Shown here piece after piece: positions 35,438 through 46,176 of a stretch of 55,621 bases of DNA. Where the stretch lies: NCBI RefSeq assembly GCF_900110885.1, contig NZ_FOFJ01000027.1:1-55621 (forward strand). Direction: 5' to 3'. A program made the translations under genes and the position numbers. Numbering within the stretch: the stretch's first letter is position 1; each line of letters begins with the position of its first letter. Source of the stretch: Azotobacter beijerinckii. GTDB taxonomy: Bacteria; Pseudomonadota; Gammaproteobacteria; Pseudomonadales; Pseudomonadaceae. A model generated the notes under the pieces. The model worked only from the letters and a program-made list of their open reading frames with translations. It did not search any database and had not been told where the DNA came from.

Positions 35438-37051
35438 ATGAACGACTCGCAAAACCTCATCGAGATCCGCGACCTGGCCGTCGAATTCGTCAACGGCGAG
35501 CAGGTGCAGCGCGTGGTGGAAGGCGTCAGCTTCGACATCCGCAAGGGTGAGACCCTGGCCCTGGTCGGCGAAAGCGGCTCCGGCAAGTCGGTCACCGCCC
35601 ACTCCATCCTGCGCCTGCTGCCTTACCCGCTGGCCCGCCACCCGGCCGGCAGCATCCGCTACGCCGGGCAGGATCTGCTCAAACTCGGCGAGCGCCAGCT
35701 GCGCGGCATCCGCGGCAACCGCATCGCCATGGTCTTCCAGGAGCCGATGACCTCGCTGAACCCGCTGCACAGCATCGAGAAGCAGATCAACGAGGTTCTC
35801 GCCCTGCACAAGGGCCTGCGCGGCGCAGCCGCCACCGCGCGCACCCTGGAGCTGCTCGAGCTGGTCGGGATTCCCGAACCGCACAAGCACCTCAAGGCCT
35901 ATCCCCACGAACTCTCCGGCGGCCAGCGACAGCGGGTGATGATCGCCATGGCCTTGGCCAACGAGCCGGAGCTGTTGATCGCCGACGAGCCGACCACCGC
36001 GCTGGACGTCACCGTGCAGTTGAAGATCCTCGAGCTGCTCAAGGACCTGCAGGCCCGCCTGGGCATGGCGCTGCTGCTGATCACCCACGACCTCAACCTG
36101 GTGCGGCGCACCGCCCACCGGGTCTGTGTCATGCGCGGTGGCAGCATCGTCGAACAAGCCGGCTGCGAGGAAATCTTCCACGCGCCGAAGCACCCCTATA
36201 CTCAGGAACTGCTCGGCGCGGAACCGCGCGGCGAGCCGGTGGACAACCCGGTCGGCGAACCGCTGCTGGAAGTTGAGGACCTGCGCGTCTGGTTCCCGAT
36301 CAAGAAGGGCCTGCTGCGCCGCACGGTCGACCACGTCAAGGCGGTGGACGGTATCCGCTTCACCCTGCACCGGGGCCAGACCCTGGGGATCGTCGGGGAA
36401 AGCGGCTCCGGTAAGTCCACCCTCGGCCTGGCGATCCTGCGCCTGCTTTCCAGCCAGGGCTCGATCCGCTTCCGCGGCCAGACGCTGAACGGCCTGTCGC
36501 AGCGTGAGATCCGCCCCCTGCGGCGGGAGATGCAGGTGGTCTTCCAGGACCCCTTCGGCAGCCTCAGCCCGCGCATGTCGGTGGGCCAGATTGTCGGCGA
36601 GGGCCTGCGAATCCACGGCTCGGGAACGCCGGCCGAGCAGGAGCAGGCAATCGTCGAGGCGCTCCGGGAAGTCGGCCTGGACCCGGAAACCCGCCACCGC
36701 TATCCCCACGAGTTTTCCGGCGGGCAGCGGCAGCGGATCGCTATCGCCCGGGCGCTGGTGCTGAAACCGGCGCTGATCCTGCTGGACGAGCCCACCTCGG
36801 CGCTCGACCGCACGGTGCAGCGTCAGGTGGTGGAACTGTTGCGCTCGCTGCAGCGCAAGTACGACCTGACCTACCTGTTCATCAGCCACGACCTGGCGGT
36901 GGTTAAGGCGCTCAGCCATCAACTGATGGTGGTCAGACAGGGACAGGTGGTCGAACAGGGGCCGGCGCGGGAGATCTTCGCCGACCCGCAACATATTTAT
37001 ACACGGCAGTTGCTGGAAGCCGCCTTCCTGGCTCCCGGCTCCGCCGATTAA
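35438..37051 (+). CDS. yejF: Dual-domain ABC transporter ATPase, YejF type
   Basis: A 537-residue ATPase with two fused nucleotide-binding domains. The N-terminal half has Walker [10 protein letters not shown], signature [13 protein letters not shown] and Walker [13 protein letters not shown]. The C-terminal half has Walker [12 protein letters not shown], signature [13 protein letters not shown] and Walker [13 protein letters not shown]. The fusion replaces the separate DppD and DppF subunits, as in E. coli YejF. ATG at 35438 follows the YejE stop by one base. It powers the importer formed by the four preceding gene products and ends 20 bases before fabI. Confidence 0.95.
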   Translation: MNDSQNLIEIRDLAVEFVNGEQVQRVVEGVSFDIRKGETLALVGESGSGKSVTAHSILRLLPYPLARHPAGSIRYAGQDLLKLGERQLRGIRGNRIAMVFQEPMTSLNPLHSIEKQINEVLALHKGLRGAAATARTLELLELVGIPEPHKHLKAYPHELSGGQRQRVMIAMALANEPELLIADEPTTALDVTVQLKILELLKDLQARLGMALLLITHDLNLVRRTAHRVCVMRGGSIVEQAGCEEIFHAPKHPYTQELLGAEPRGEPVDNPVGEPLLEVEDLRVWFPIKKGLLRRTVDHVKAVDGIRFTLHRGQTLGIVGESGSGKSTLGLAILRLLSSQGSIRFRGQTLNGLSQREIRPLRREMQVVFQDPFGSLSPRMSVGQIVGEGLRIHGSGTPAEQEQAIVEALREVGLDPETRHRYPHEFSGGQRQRIAIARALVLKPALILLDEPTSALDRTVQRQVVELLRSLQRKYDLTYLFISHDLAVVKALSHQLMVVRQGQVVEQGPAREIFADPQHIYTRQLLEAAFLAPGSAD

Positions 37052-37071
37052 CTAGAAAGAGGAACTGATCT

Positions 37072-37866
37072 ATGGGATTTCTCGCCGGTAAGCGCGTACT
37101 GATCGTCGGCGTCGCCAGCAAACTGTCCATCGCCTCGGGCATCGCCGCCGCAATGCATCGCGAAGGCGCCGAACTGGCCTTTACCTATCAGAACGACAAG
37201 CTCAAGGGCCGCGTCGAGGAGTTCGCCGCCGGCTGGGGCTCCGGTCCCGAGCTGTGCTTCCCCTGCGACGTGGCCAACGACGAGGACATCGCCAAGGTCT
37301 TCGCGGAGCTGGGCAAGAAGTGGGACGGCCTGGACTGCATCGTCCATTCGGTCGGCTTCGCCCCGGGCGACCAGTTGAACGGCGACTTCACCGAGGTCAC
37401 CACCCGCGAGGGCTTCAAGATCGCCCACGACATCAGCGCCTACAGCTTCGTCGCCCTGGCCAAGGCCGGCCACGAGATGATGAAGGGCCGCAACGGCAGC
37501 CTGCTGACCCTGTCCTACCTGGGCGCCGAGCGCACCATGCCCAACTACAACGTGATGGGCATGGCCAAGGCCAGCCTGGAAGCCGGCGTGCGCTACCTGG
37601 CCGCCAGCCTCGGACCGGAAGGCACCCGCGTCAACTGCATCTCCGCCGGCCCGATCCGCACCCTGGCCGCCTCCGGCATCGCCAGCTTCCGCAAGATGCT
37701 CGCCGCCAACGAGCGCCAGACCCCCTTGCGCCGCAACGTGACCATCGATGAAGTCGGCAATGCCGGTGCTTTCCTCTGCTCCGACCTGGCCTCGGGCATC
37801 AGCGGCGAAATCCTCTACGTCGACGGCGGCTTCAACACCACCGCCATGGGGCCGCTGGAAGACTGA
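37072..37866 (+). CDS. fabI: Enoyl-ACP reductase (NADH), FabI
   Basis: A 264-residue short-chain dehydrogenase-type enoyl reductase. It starts [23 protein letters not shown], the FabI form of the NAD-binding loop. The catalytic set is Tyr149 (SYLGAE), Tyr159 (NYNVMG) and Lys166 (AKAS), with the FabI spacing Y-x6-K. The end [23 protein letters not shown] is typical of the family. It completes each elongation round of type II fatty acid synthesis and is the classical triclosan target. With GAGGA before the start and only 20 bases from the transporter gene, it may be partly co-transcribed with it. It is separate from the flavin-type enoyl reductase in ArsA. Confidence 0.96.
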   Translation: MGFLAGKRVLIVGVASKLSIASGIAAAMHREGAELAFTYQNDKLKGRVEEFAAGWGSGPELCFPCDVANDEDIAKVFAELGKKWDGLDCIVHSVGFAPGDQLNGDFTEVTTREGFKIAHDISAYSFVALAKAGHEMMKGRNGSLLTLSYLGAERTMPNYNVMGMAKASLEAGVRYLAASLGPEGTRVNCISAGPIRTLAASGIASFRKMLAANERQTPLRRNVTIDEVGNAGAFLCSDLASGISGEILYVDGGFNTTAMGPLED

Positions 37867-37907
37867 GTCTCCGCCCCGGAAGACTGGCGGTCCAGCCGGT
37901 CGCCACT

Positions 37908-37945
37908 GACAATGCCCGCATCGGAAGATGCGGGCATTGTCGTTT
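37908..37945 (+). terminator. Intrinsic terminator after fabI
   Basis: A perfect 15-bp stem from 37908-37922 to 37927-37941 (GACAATGCCCGCATC arm) with loop GGAA is followed by GTTTCTG. The stem is strong, the U-tract short. It begins 42 bases after the fabI stop and ends about 50 bases before the permease start. Confidence 0.75.
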
Positions 37946-37992
37946 CTGCGCCCGCCCCGAAATGCCCCCTTTCGCCCGAGGTCGATACCGTC

Positions 37993-39351
37993 ATGCAAGA
38001 GCAGTCCCCCGCCGAGCTGATCTACGGTCTGGACGACCGCCCCGCTCCCCTGCCGGCGCTCTTCGCCGCCCTGCAGCACCTCCTCGCCAGCTTCGTCGGG
38101 GTGATTACCCCGCCGCTGGTGATCGGCGCGACGCTCGGTCTGGGCGAACAGCTCCCCGACCTGATCAGCATGGCGCTGCTGGTTTCCGGCATCGGCACCT
38201 TCCTCCAGGCCTGGCGGCCGCTGGGCATCGGCGCCGGGATGATCTGCCTGCAGGGCACCAGCTTCACCTTTCTCGGCGCGGTGCTGGCGGCCGGCCTGCT
38301 AGCCAGGAACCGCGGCGGCGGCCCCGAGGAGATCCTCGCGCTGATCTTCGGCGTGTGCTTCCTCGGCGCCTTCGTGCTGATCGCCCTCAGCCGCTTCATC
38401 GGCCAGCTGCGCCGGGCGATCAGCCCGCTGACCACCGGCATCGTCATCACCCTGATCGGCGTCAGCCTGATCAAGGTCGGCATCACCGATATCGGTGGCG
38501 GCTTCGGTGCCGCGGACTTCGGCGCGCCGGGCAATCTCGCCCTGGGTGCGCTGGTGCTGCTGACGATCGTCCTGCTCAACCGCTCGCCGCGACCCTGGGT
38601 ACGCCTGTCGGCGATCATCGTCGCCCTCGCGCTCGGCAGCCTGGCCGCCTGGCTCTGCAACCTCTTCGTGCCGCAGCCGCTCCCCGAACTGCCGGCGCTC
38701 AGCCTGCCGCAGCCCTTTCGCTACGGCTTCGACTTCGCCTGGGCGGCCTTCGTGCCGGTGGCGCTGGTCTACCTGATCAGCACCATCGAGACGGTCGGCG
38801 ATCTCACCGCCAACTGCCTGCTGTCGCGCCAGCCGATCTCCGGCCCGGCCTACCTGGGCAGGCTCAAGGGCGGCGTGCTCGGCGACGGCGTCAGTTGCCT
38901 GATCGCCGCCAGCCTCGGTGCCTTTCCCAACACCACCTTCGCGCAGAACAACGGAGTGATCCAGATGACCGGCGTGGCCAGCCGCCATGTCGGCCTGTAT
39001 ATCGGTGCCCTCCTTTTCACTCTCGGTCTGTTCCCGACGCTCGGCGCGCTGCTGCAGCAGATTCCCAAGCCGGTGCTGGGCGGCGCTACCCTGATCATGT
39101 TCGGCAGCGTCGCCGCCGCCGGCATCCGCATCCTCGCCCGCAGCGCCCTGGACCGCCGCGACATGCTGGTCATTGCCGCCTCCCTCGGCGTCGGCCTGGG
39201 CATCGCCGCACAACCGCAGCTACTGCAGCAAATGCCCGAGATCGTGCGCAACCTGTTCGACTCGGCGATCACCGTCGGCGGCCTGACGGCGATTTTCCTC
39301 GACCTGCTGCTGCCGCGCGAAGCACCGTCCGAGGAAACGACACAGCCCTGA
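37993..39351 (+). CDS. NCS2-family xanthine/uracil permease
   Basis: A 452-residue inner-membrane nucleobase symporter. Many transmembrane segments are visible, with the NCS2 landmarks GMICLQGTSFTFLGAV (TM3), ITDIGGGFGAADF, STIETVGDLTAN (TM8, with the substrate-binding Glu), and FAQNNGVIQMTGVASR (TM10 signature). The Gln-Asn-Asn form after FPNTTFA is usual in xanthine/urate rather than uracil transporters, so purine uptake is favoured. The ATG at 37993 (MQEQSPAELIYGLDDRP) matches family N-termini; the frame is open into the terminator region upstream. It is a lone gene, convergent with an EamA gene 13 bases on. Confidence 0.9.
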   Translation: MQEQSPAELIYGLDDRPAPLPALFAALQHLLASFVGVITPPLVIGATLGLGEQLPDLISMALLVSGIGTFLQAWRPLGIGAGMICLQGTSFTFLGAVLAAGLLARNRGGGPEEILALIFGVCFLGAFVLIALSRFIGQLRRAISPLTTGIVITLIGVSLIKVGITDIGGGFGAADFGAPGNLALGALVLLTIVLLNRSPRPWVRLSAIIVALALGSLAAWLCNLFVPQPLPELPALSLPQPFRYGFDFAWAAFVPVALVYLISTIETVGDLTANCLLSRQPISGPAYLGRLKGGVLGDGVSCLIAASLGAFPNTTFAQNNGVIQMTGVASRHVGLYIGALLFTLGLFPTLGALLQQIPKPVLGGATLIMFGSVAAAGIRILARSALDRRDMLVIAASLGVGLGIAAQPQLLQQMPEIVRNLFDSAITVGGLTAIFLDLLLPREAPSEETTQP

Positions 39352-39364
39352 AGGTGACCTCCAG

Positions 39365-40297
39365 TCAGGGGCGCGATTCGCCGGCAGGCAATGTCGCCCC
39401 TCGGGCGGCGATTGGGCGGCGCATGGTCAGCGCGATCCCCGCGAAGACCAGAGCGATGCCAGCGAGGTGATAAGGCTGCGGTCGCTCGCCCAGCAGCAGT
39501 GCCGAGAGGATGGTGCCAAACACCGGCATCAGGTGGATGAACAGCGAGCCGCGTGCCGGCCCGATGGCGGCAACGCCCGCGTTGTAGCAGAGGAACCCCA
39601 GGAAGGCCGCTACCACGCCGGCATAAAGAATGCCGCCGATGGACTGCGCGGTGAGCACGATCGAGCGTCCCGCCGCGATCTCCCAGACGTAGAGCGGCGC
39701 CTGAGCCAACAGGCCGACGGCGATGAACGCCGCGAGCAGCAGCATCGGATGCACGCCCTGCGGCCGCCACTGCAGGCCCACGGTGTAAAGCCCCCAGGAC
39801 AGCACCGCCGCAAGCATCCACAAATCGCCAATGTTCAGGCTCAGAGCCAACAGGGTTTCGAGACTGCCCTGGGCCACCAGAACCATCACCCCGCTCAGCG
39901 AGACCGCCACGCCAAGGGCCTCCTGGCGGTTGAGGCGCTTGCCGAAGAACAGGCAGGCCAGGGCGATGGTCGCCACGGGGATGAAGGAGTTGAGCAGGAT
40001 GGCGCTGGTCGCCGTGGTGTACTGCAGGGCGATATAGGAGAAGGTGTTGTAGCCGCAGACGCCCAGCACGCCGAGCAGGAGCACCGCCCGCCAGCCCGCG
40101 CGCAGGGCCGGCCACTGGCTGCGCAAATGCGGCAGGGCGAGCGGCAGGACCAGCAGGAAGGCGGTGGTCCAGCGCCAGAACGCCAGCCCCACCGGCGGCA
40201 GCTCGCCGCGCAGCCCGCGGCCCATCACAAGATTCCCCGACCAAAACAGCGACGCCAGGGTGAGCAACAGATAGGGATTGGCCAGCAATCGCTTCAT
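39365..40297 (-). CDS. EamA/RhaT-family DMT transporter
   Basis: A 310-residue drug/metabolite transporter with ten predicted transmembrane segments in two EamA repeats. The first starts YLLLTLASLFWSGNLVMGRG and has PPVGLAFWRWTTAFLLVLPLA. The second covers DLWMLAAVLSWGLYTVGLQW to the GILYAGVVAAFLGFLCYNAG segment and the final LLLGERPQPYHLAGIALVF. The charge-rich C-terminal tail is cytoplasmic. Substrates of this family are diverse (amino acids, sugars, nucleosides) and cannot be assigned here. Its start is 26 bases from the end of the DUF599 gene, so they may share a transcript. Confidence 0.9.
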   Translation of the reverse strand: MKRLLANPYLLLTLASLFWSGNLVMGRGLRGELPPVGLAFWRWTTAFLLVLPLALPHLRSQWPALRAGWRAVLLLGVLGVCGYNTFSYIALQYTTATSAILLNSFIPVATIALACLFFGKRLNRQEALGVAVSLSGVMVLVAQGSLETLLALSLNIGDLWMLAAVLSWGLYTVGLQWRPQGVHPMLLLAAFIAVGLLAQAPLYVWEIAAGRSIVLTAQSIGGILYAGVVAAFLGFLCYNAGVAAIGPARGSLFIHLMPVFGTILSALLLGERPQPYHLAGIALVFAGIALTMRRPIAARGATLPAGESRP

Positions 40298-40322
40298 CGG
40301 GGCATCCCGCTTGGACAGGGCG

Positions 40323-41054
40323 TCACTTTTCGTCCTTCAAGGGCACTATCGGCGGAGTCGGCGTGTAGACCATCACCTCCAGCACCGAGGAATGAAATTC
40401 CCGGTGGTAGAGCACCATGACCACGCCCGCCGTGACCAGCATGAACACCCAGGGATTGATGAACCAGGCCAGCATGGCCAGGCCGAAATAGTAGGCGCGC
40501 AGCCCCAGGTTGAACTGGTTGGCGGCCAGCGAGATCACCCGCGCGACACGCTCGGCGAAGGCCCTGCGCTCCTGCTCGGTGACATGCCGCTCCCCGACCA
40601 TGGGAGCAGCCCCCACCAGCACCGCCGCGAAATTGTACTGGCGCATGCACCAGGTGAAGGTGAAGAAGGCATAGACGAACACCACGCTCAGCCCGAGCAG
40701 CTTGATTTCCGACAGCTCGCGAGTCGTCGCCTGGACGAAGGGCAGCTCGGCCAGCAGGGAAACCGCCTGCTCGGACGAGCCCAGCACGGTGAGAATGCCG
40801 GCGAGGATGATCAGCGTGCTGGAGGCGAAGAAGGAAGCGCTGCGCTCCAAGCTACCGATCACGCTGGCATCGGCGATGCGGCTCTCGCGCAGCAGCAGAC
40901 GGCGCATCCAGTCCTCGCGATAGAGGTGCATGATGCTGGCCAGGCAGGGGGTATCGCGGCCCTTCCAGGTCGCATAGCGGGTATAACCGCCCCAGCAGAA
41001 CACGAACCAGAAGACTGCGAGCAGGTGAGGCAGATAGCTTTGGGCGCTGAACAT
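40323..41054 (-). CDS. DUF599 membrane protein
   Basis: A 243-residue inner-membrane protein. Hydrophobic segments are at about residues 7-24 (YLPHLLAVFWFVFCWGGY), 70-95 (SFFASSTLIILAGILTVLG), 115-140 (LLGLSVVFVYAFFTFTWCM) and 185-225 (LAMLAWFINPWVFMLVTAGV). The RQYNFAAVLVGAAP and AANQFNLGLRAYYFG stretches are characteristic of DUF599. The function of the family is unknown. It lies between the EamA gene and the terminator that closes the sucCD end of the TCA cluster. Confidence 0.86.
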   Translation of the reverse strand: MFSAQSYLPHLLAVFWFVFCWGGYTRYATWKGRDTPCLASIMHLYREDWMRRLLLRESRIADASVIGSLERSASFFASSTLIILAGILTVLGSSEQAVSLLAELPFVQATTRELSEIKLLGLSVVFVYAFFTFTWCMRQYNFAAVLVGAAPMVGERHVTEQERRAFAERVARVISLAANQFNLGLRAYYFGLAMLAWFINPWVFMLVTAGVVMVLYHREFHSSVLEVMVYTPTPPIVPLKDEK

Positions 41055-41115
41055 CGGTACTCCTTGTCGGGCGACAGCAATGCCGCGAGAGGCCCGTCAC
41101 TTTACCCAGACATCC

Positions 41116-41150
41116 AAAAAATGCCAGTCGGCGGAACCGACTGGCATTTC
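41116..41150 (-). terminator. Intrinsic terminator after sucD
   Basis: ATGCCAGTCGG (41121-41131) and CCGACTGGCAT (41137-41147) form an 11-bp stem with loop CGGAA, flanked by A on one side and T on the other. Read on the minus strand it ends in a run of six T, so it terminates the sdh-suc operon 23 bases after sucD. A weaker plus-strand function is possible. Confidence 0.85.
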
Positions 41151-41172
41151 CCGGCAAGAGGCTTCGACAGTC

Positions 41173-42056
41173 TCAGGAGCGCTTCATTTCCCAGCCGGTC
41201 AGCTCGGCCAGGGCCTTGCCGATATCCGCCAGGGAACGCACGGTCTTCACCCCGGCATCCTGCAGGGCAGCGAACTTCTCGTCCGCAGTGCCCTTGCCGC
41301 CGGAGATGATCGCGCCGGCATGCCCCATGCGTTTGCCGGCCGGCGCGGTAACGCCGGCAATGTAGGAAACCACCGGCTTGGTGACGTTCGCCTTGATGTA
41401 GGCCGCCGCCTCTTCCTCGGCACTGCCGCCGATCTCGCCGATCATCACGATGGCCTCGGTCTGCGGATCGCTCTGGAACAATCCGAGGATGTCGATGAAG
41501 CTGGAGCCCGGGATCGGGTCGCCGCCGATCCCCACGCAGGTGGACTGGCCGAAGCCGGCATCGGTGGTCTGCTTCACTGCCTCATAGGTCAGGGTGCCCG
41601 AACGGGACACGATGCCGACCTTGCCCAGCTGGTGGATGTTGCCCGGCTGGATGCCGATCTTGCACTCGCCGGGCGTGATCACGCCCGGGCAGTTGGGGCC
41701 GATCAACCGCACACCCAACTCGTCGCACTTGAGCTTGACCTGCAGCATGTCGAGGGTCGGGATGCCCTCGGTGATGCAGACGATCAGCCGGATGCCGGCG
41801 AAAGCCGCCTCGAGGATGGAGTCCTTGCAGAACGGCGCGGGCACATAGATCACCGAGGCATCGGCGCCGGTGGCCTCCACGGCCTCCCTGACAGTATTGA
41901 ACACCGGCAGGCCGAGATGGGTGGTGCCGCCCTTGCCCGGGGTCACGCCGCCGACCATCTGGGTGCCATAGGCCATGGCCTGCTCGCTGTGGAAGGTCCC
42001 CTGGCTGCCGGTGAATCCCTGGCAGATGACCTTGGTGTCCTTGTTGACCAGGATGC

Positions 42057-42060
<4 letters not shown>
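41173..42060 (-). CDS. sucD: Succinyl-CoA synthetase alpha subunit
   Basis: A 295-residue ADP/GDP-forming ligase subunit. The CoA-binding Rossmann part includes [10 protein letters not shown] and [24 protein letters not shown] is in the middle. The phospho-His loop is [17 protein letters not shown], with the His that carries phosphate between succinyl-CoA and the nucleotide. It works with SucC to make ATP or GTP plus succinate in the TCA cycle. The ATG at 42060 overlaps the sucC stop (ATGA), typical coupling for equimolar subunits. Longer open frames are shadows of sucC. Confidence 0.97.
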
Positions 42061-43226
<1,166 letters not shown>

Positions 43227-43330
43227 GTCCGTTTACCGTTCTGGTTGTTATGAGCTGTCCTTGCGCAGCGTGATGCTTCGCCCATGCTGCCACGGTCGCG
43301 ATGACCATACCATACCAACGAAAACAGCGC

Positions 43331-43378
43331 GGCAGACGCTCCGTCTGCAGCCGGAAGAGCTGCAGCGGATTGTCTGCC
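43331..43378 (-). other. Alternative hairpins in the lpd-sucC gap
   Basis: GGCAGAC at 43331-43337 can pair with GTCTGC at 43343-43348 (loop of a few bases) or with GTCTGCC at 43372-43378; CTGCAGC at 43345-43351 can also pair with GCTGCAG at 43359-43365. The first pairing and the last are partly exclusive. The layout could attenuate or protect transcript between the two cistrons. No clear promoter was identified in the same gap. Confidence 0.45.
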
Positions 43379-43403
43379 GCCAGGTGTTGCGTCTTGCTAT
43401 CTA

Positions 43404-44852
<1,449 letters not shown>

Positions 44853-44874
44853 TTAAAGCAGCGTAAAGCCGCCG

Positions 44875-44900
44875 GCACGGGCCTCCTCGGAGGCCCGTGC
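44875..44900 (-). other. Stem-loop between sucB and lpdG
   Basis: GCACGGGCCTC-CTCG-GAGGCCCGTGC gives a perfect 11-bp stem in the 82-base gap, about 40 bases before the lpdG start. Without a U-run it is more likely a processing or stability element than a terminator. Confidence 0.5.
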
Positions 44901-44919
44901 GGCAGCTTGCGGTCCTAGA

Positions 44920-46134
44920 TCAGATATCCAGCAGCAGGCGAGCCGGGTCTTCCAGGAGGTCCTTCATGGTCACCAGGAAGGTAACGGCTTCCTTGCCATC
45001 GATCAGACGGTGATCGTAGGACAGGGCAAGGTACATCATCGGCAGGATGACCACCTGGCCGTTGACGGCCATTGGGCGCTCCTGGATCTTGTGCATGCCG
45101 AGGATCGCGGTCTGCGGCGGGTTGACGATCGGGGTCGACAGCAGGGAACCGAATACACCACCGTTGGAAATGGTGAAGGTACCGCCGGTCATTTCCTCGA
45201 TGGTCAGCTTGCCGGCCTTGGCCTTCTTGCCGAACTCGTTGATGCCACCTTCGATTTCCGCCAGGCTCATGAACTCAGCGTTGCGCAGCACCGGCACCAC
45301 CAGGCCACGGTCACTGGACACGGCCACGCCGATATCCTGGTAGCCGTGGTAGACGATGTCGTTGCCGTCGATGGAGGCATTGACGCCCGGCTGACGCTTC
45401 AGAGCCTCGACAGCGGCCTTGACGAAGAAGGACATGAAGCCCAGACGCACGCCGTTGTGGGTCTTCTCGAACAGGTCCTTGTACTTGTTGCGCAGCTCCA
45501 TGACCGGCTTCATGTTGACTTCGTTGAAAGTCGTCAGCATGGCCATGGAAGACTGGGCTTCGACCAGGCGCTCGGCAACCTTGGCGCGCAGGCGGGTCAT
45601 CGGCACGCGCTTCTCGACGCGGTCGCCGGCAGCGAACAGCGGAGCGGCAGTGGCGGCAGCAGCCGGCTGGCCGGCGGGAGCGGACTTCTTGGCTTCCACG
45701 GCAGCGACCGCGTCTTCCTTGGTGACGCGACCACCCTTGCCGGTGCCGGTGATGCTGTCGGCAGCGATGGCGTTTTCCTCGGTGATCTTGCGGGCAGCCG
45801 GGGACAGGATCGGCGCTTCGGCAGCGGCCGGAGCAGCGGCAGCCGGAGCCGCAGCGGCCGGAGCCGGAGCAGCGGCCGGAGCGGCAGTGGCAGCGCCGCC
45901 TTCGGTCAGCTTGCCGAGCAGTTCGCCGCTGAGCACGGTGTCGCCCTCGTTCTTGACGATCTCGGCAATCACGCCGTCCGCTTCAGCAAGCACTTCCATC
46001 ACGACTTTGTCGGTCTCGATGTCGACGATCAGCTCGTCACGCTTGACAGCTTCGCCAGGCTTCTTGTGCCAGGTAGCGACAGTACCGTCCGCGATCGATT
46101 CCGGGAAAGTCGGGGCTTTGATATCGATAGCCAT
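44920..46134 (-). CDS. sucB: 2-oxoglutarate dehydrogenase E2, dihydrolipoyl succinyltransferase
   Basis: A 404-residue E2. The N-terminal lipoyl domain has the lipoylated Lys in [13 protein letters not shown] flexible Ala/Pro linker follows (repeating GCC/GCG codons, residues about 80-105). Then a peripheral subunit-binding domain ([18 protein letters not shown]) and a catalytic domain ending with [16 protein letters not shown], whose His-Asp is the acyltransfer motif. The protein forms the 24-mer core of the complex and moves succinyl groups from SucA to CoA. It starts 42 bases after sucA and is followed by lpdG. Confidence 0.97.
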   Translation of the reverse strand: MAIDIKAPTFPESIADGTVATWHKKPGEAVKRDELIVDIETDKVVMEVLAEADGVIAEIVKNEGDTVLSGELLGKLTEGGAATAAPAAAPAPAAAAPAAAAPAAAEAPILSPAARKITEENAIAADSITGTGKGGRVTKEDAVAAVEAKKSAPAGQPAAAATAAPLFAAGDRVEKRVPMTRLRAKVAERLVEAQSSMAMLTTFNEVNMKPVMELRNKYKDLFEKTHNGVRLGFMSFFVKAAVEALKRQPGVNASIDGNDIVYHGYQDIGVAVSSDRGLVVPVLRNAEFMSLAEIEGGINEFGKKAKAGKLTIEEMTGGTFTISNGGVFGSLLSTPIVNPPQTAILGMHKIQERPMAVNGQVVILPMMYLALSYDHRLIDGKEAVTFLVTMKDLLEDPARLLLDI

Positions 46135-46176
46135 TATCTAAAGTTCCTATTGATTCGTTGCTTCTGCGAGAAGGCG

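Noticed and set aside
45830..45900. Short near-repeats (GCAGCGGCCGGAGC type)
   Set aside because: They encode the Ala/Pro linker of SucB and need no separate explanation.
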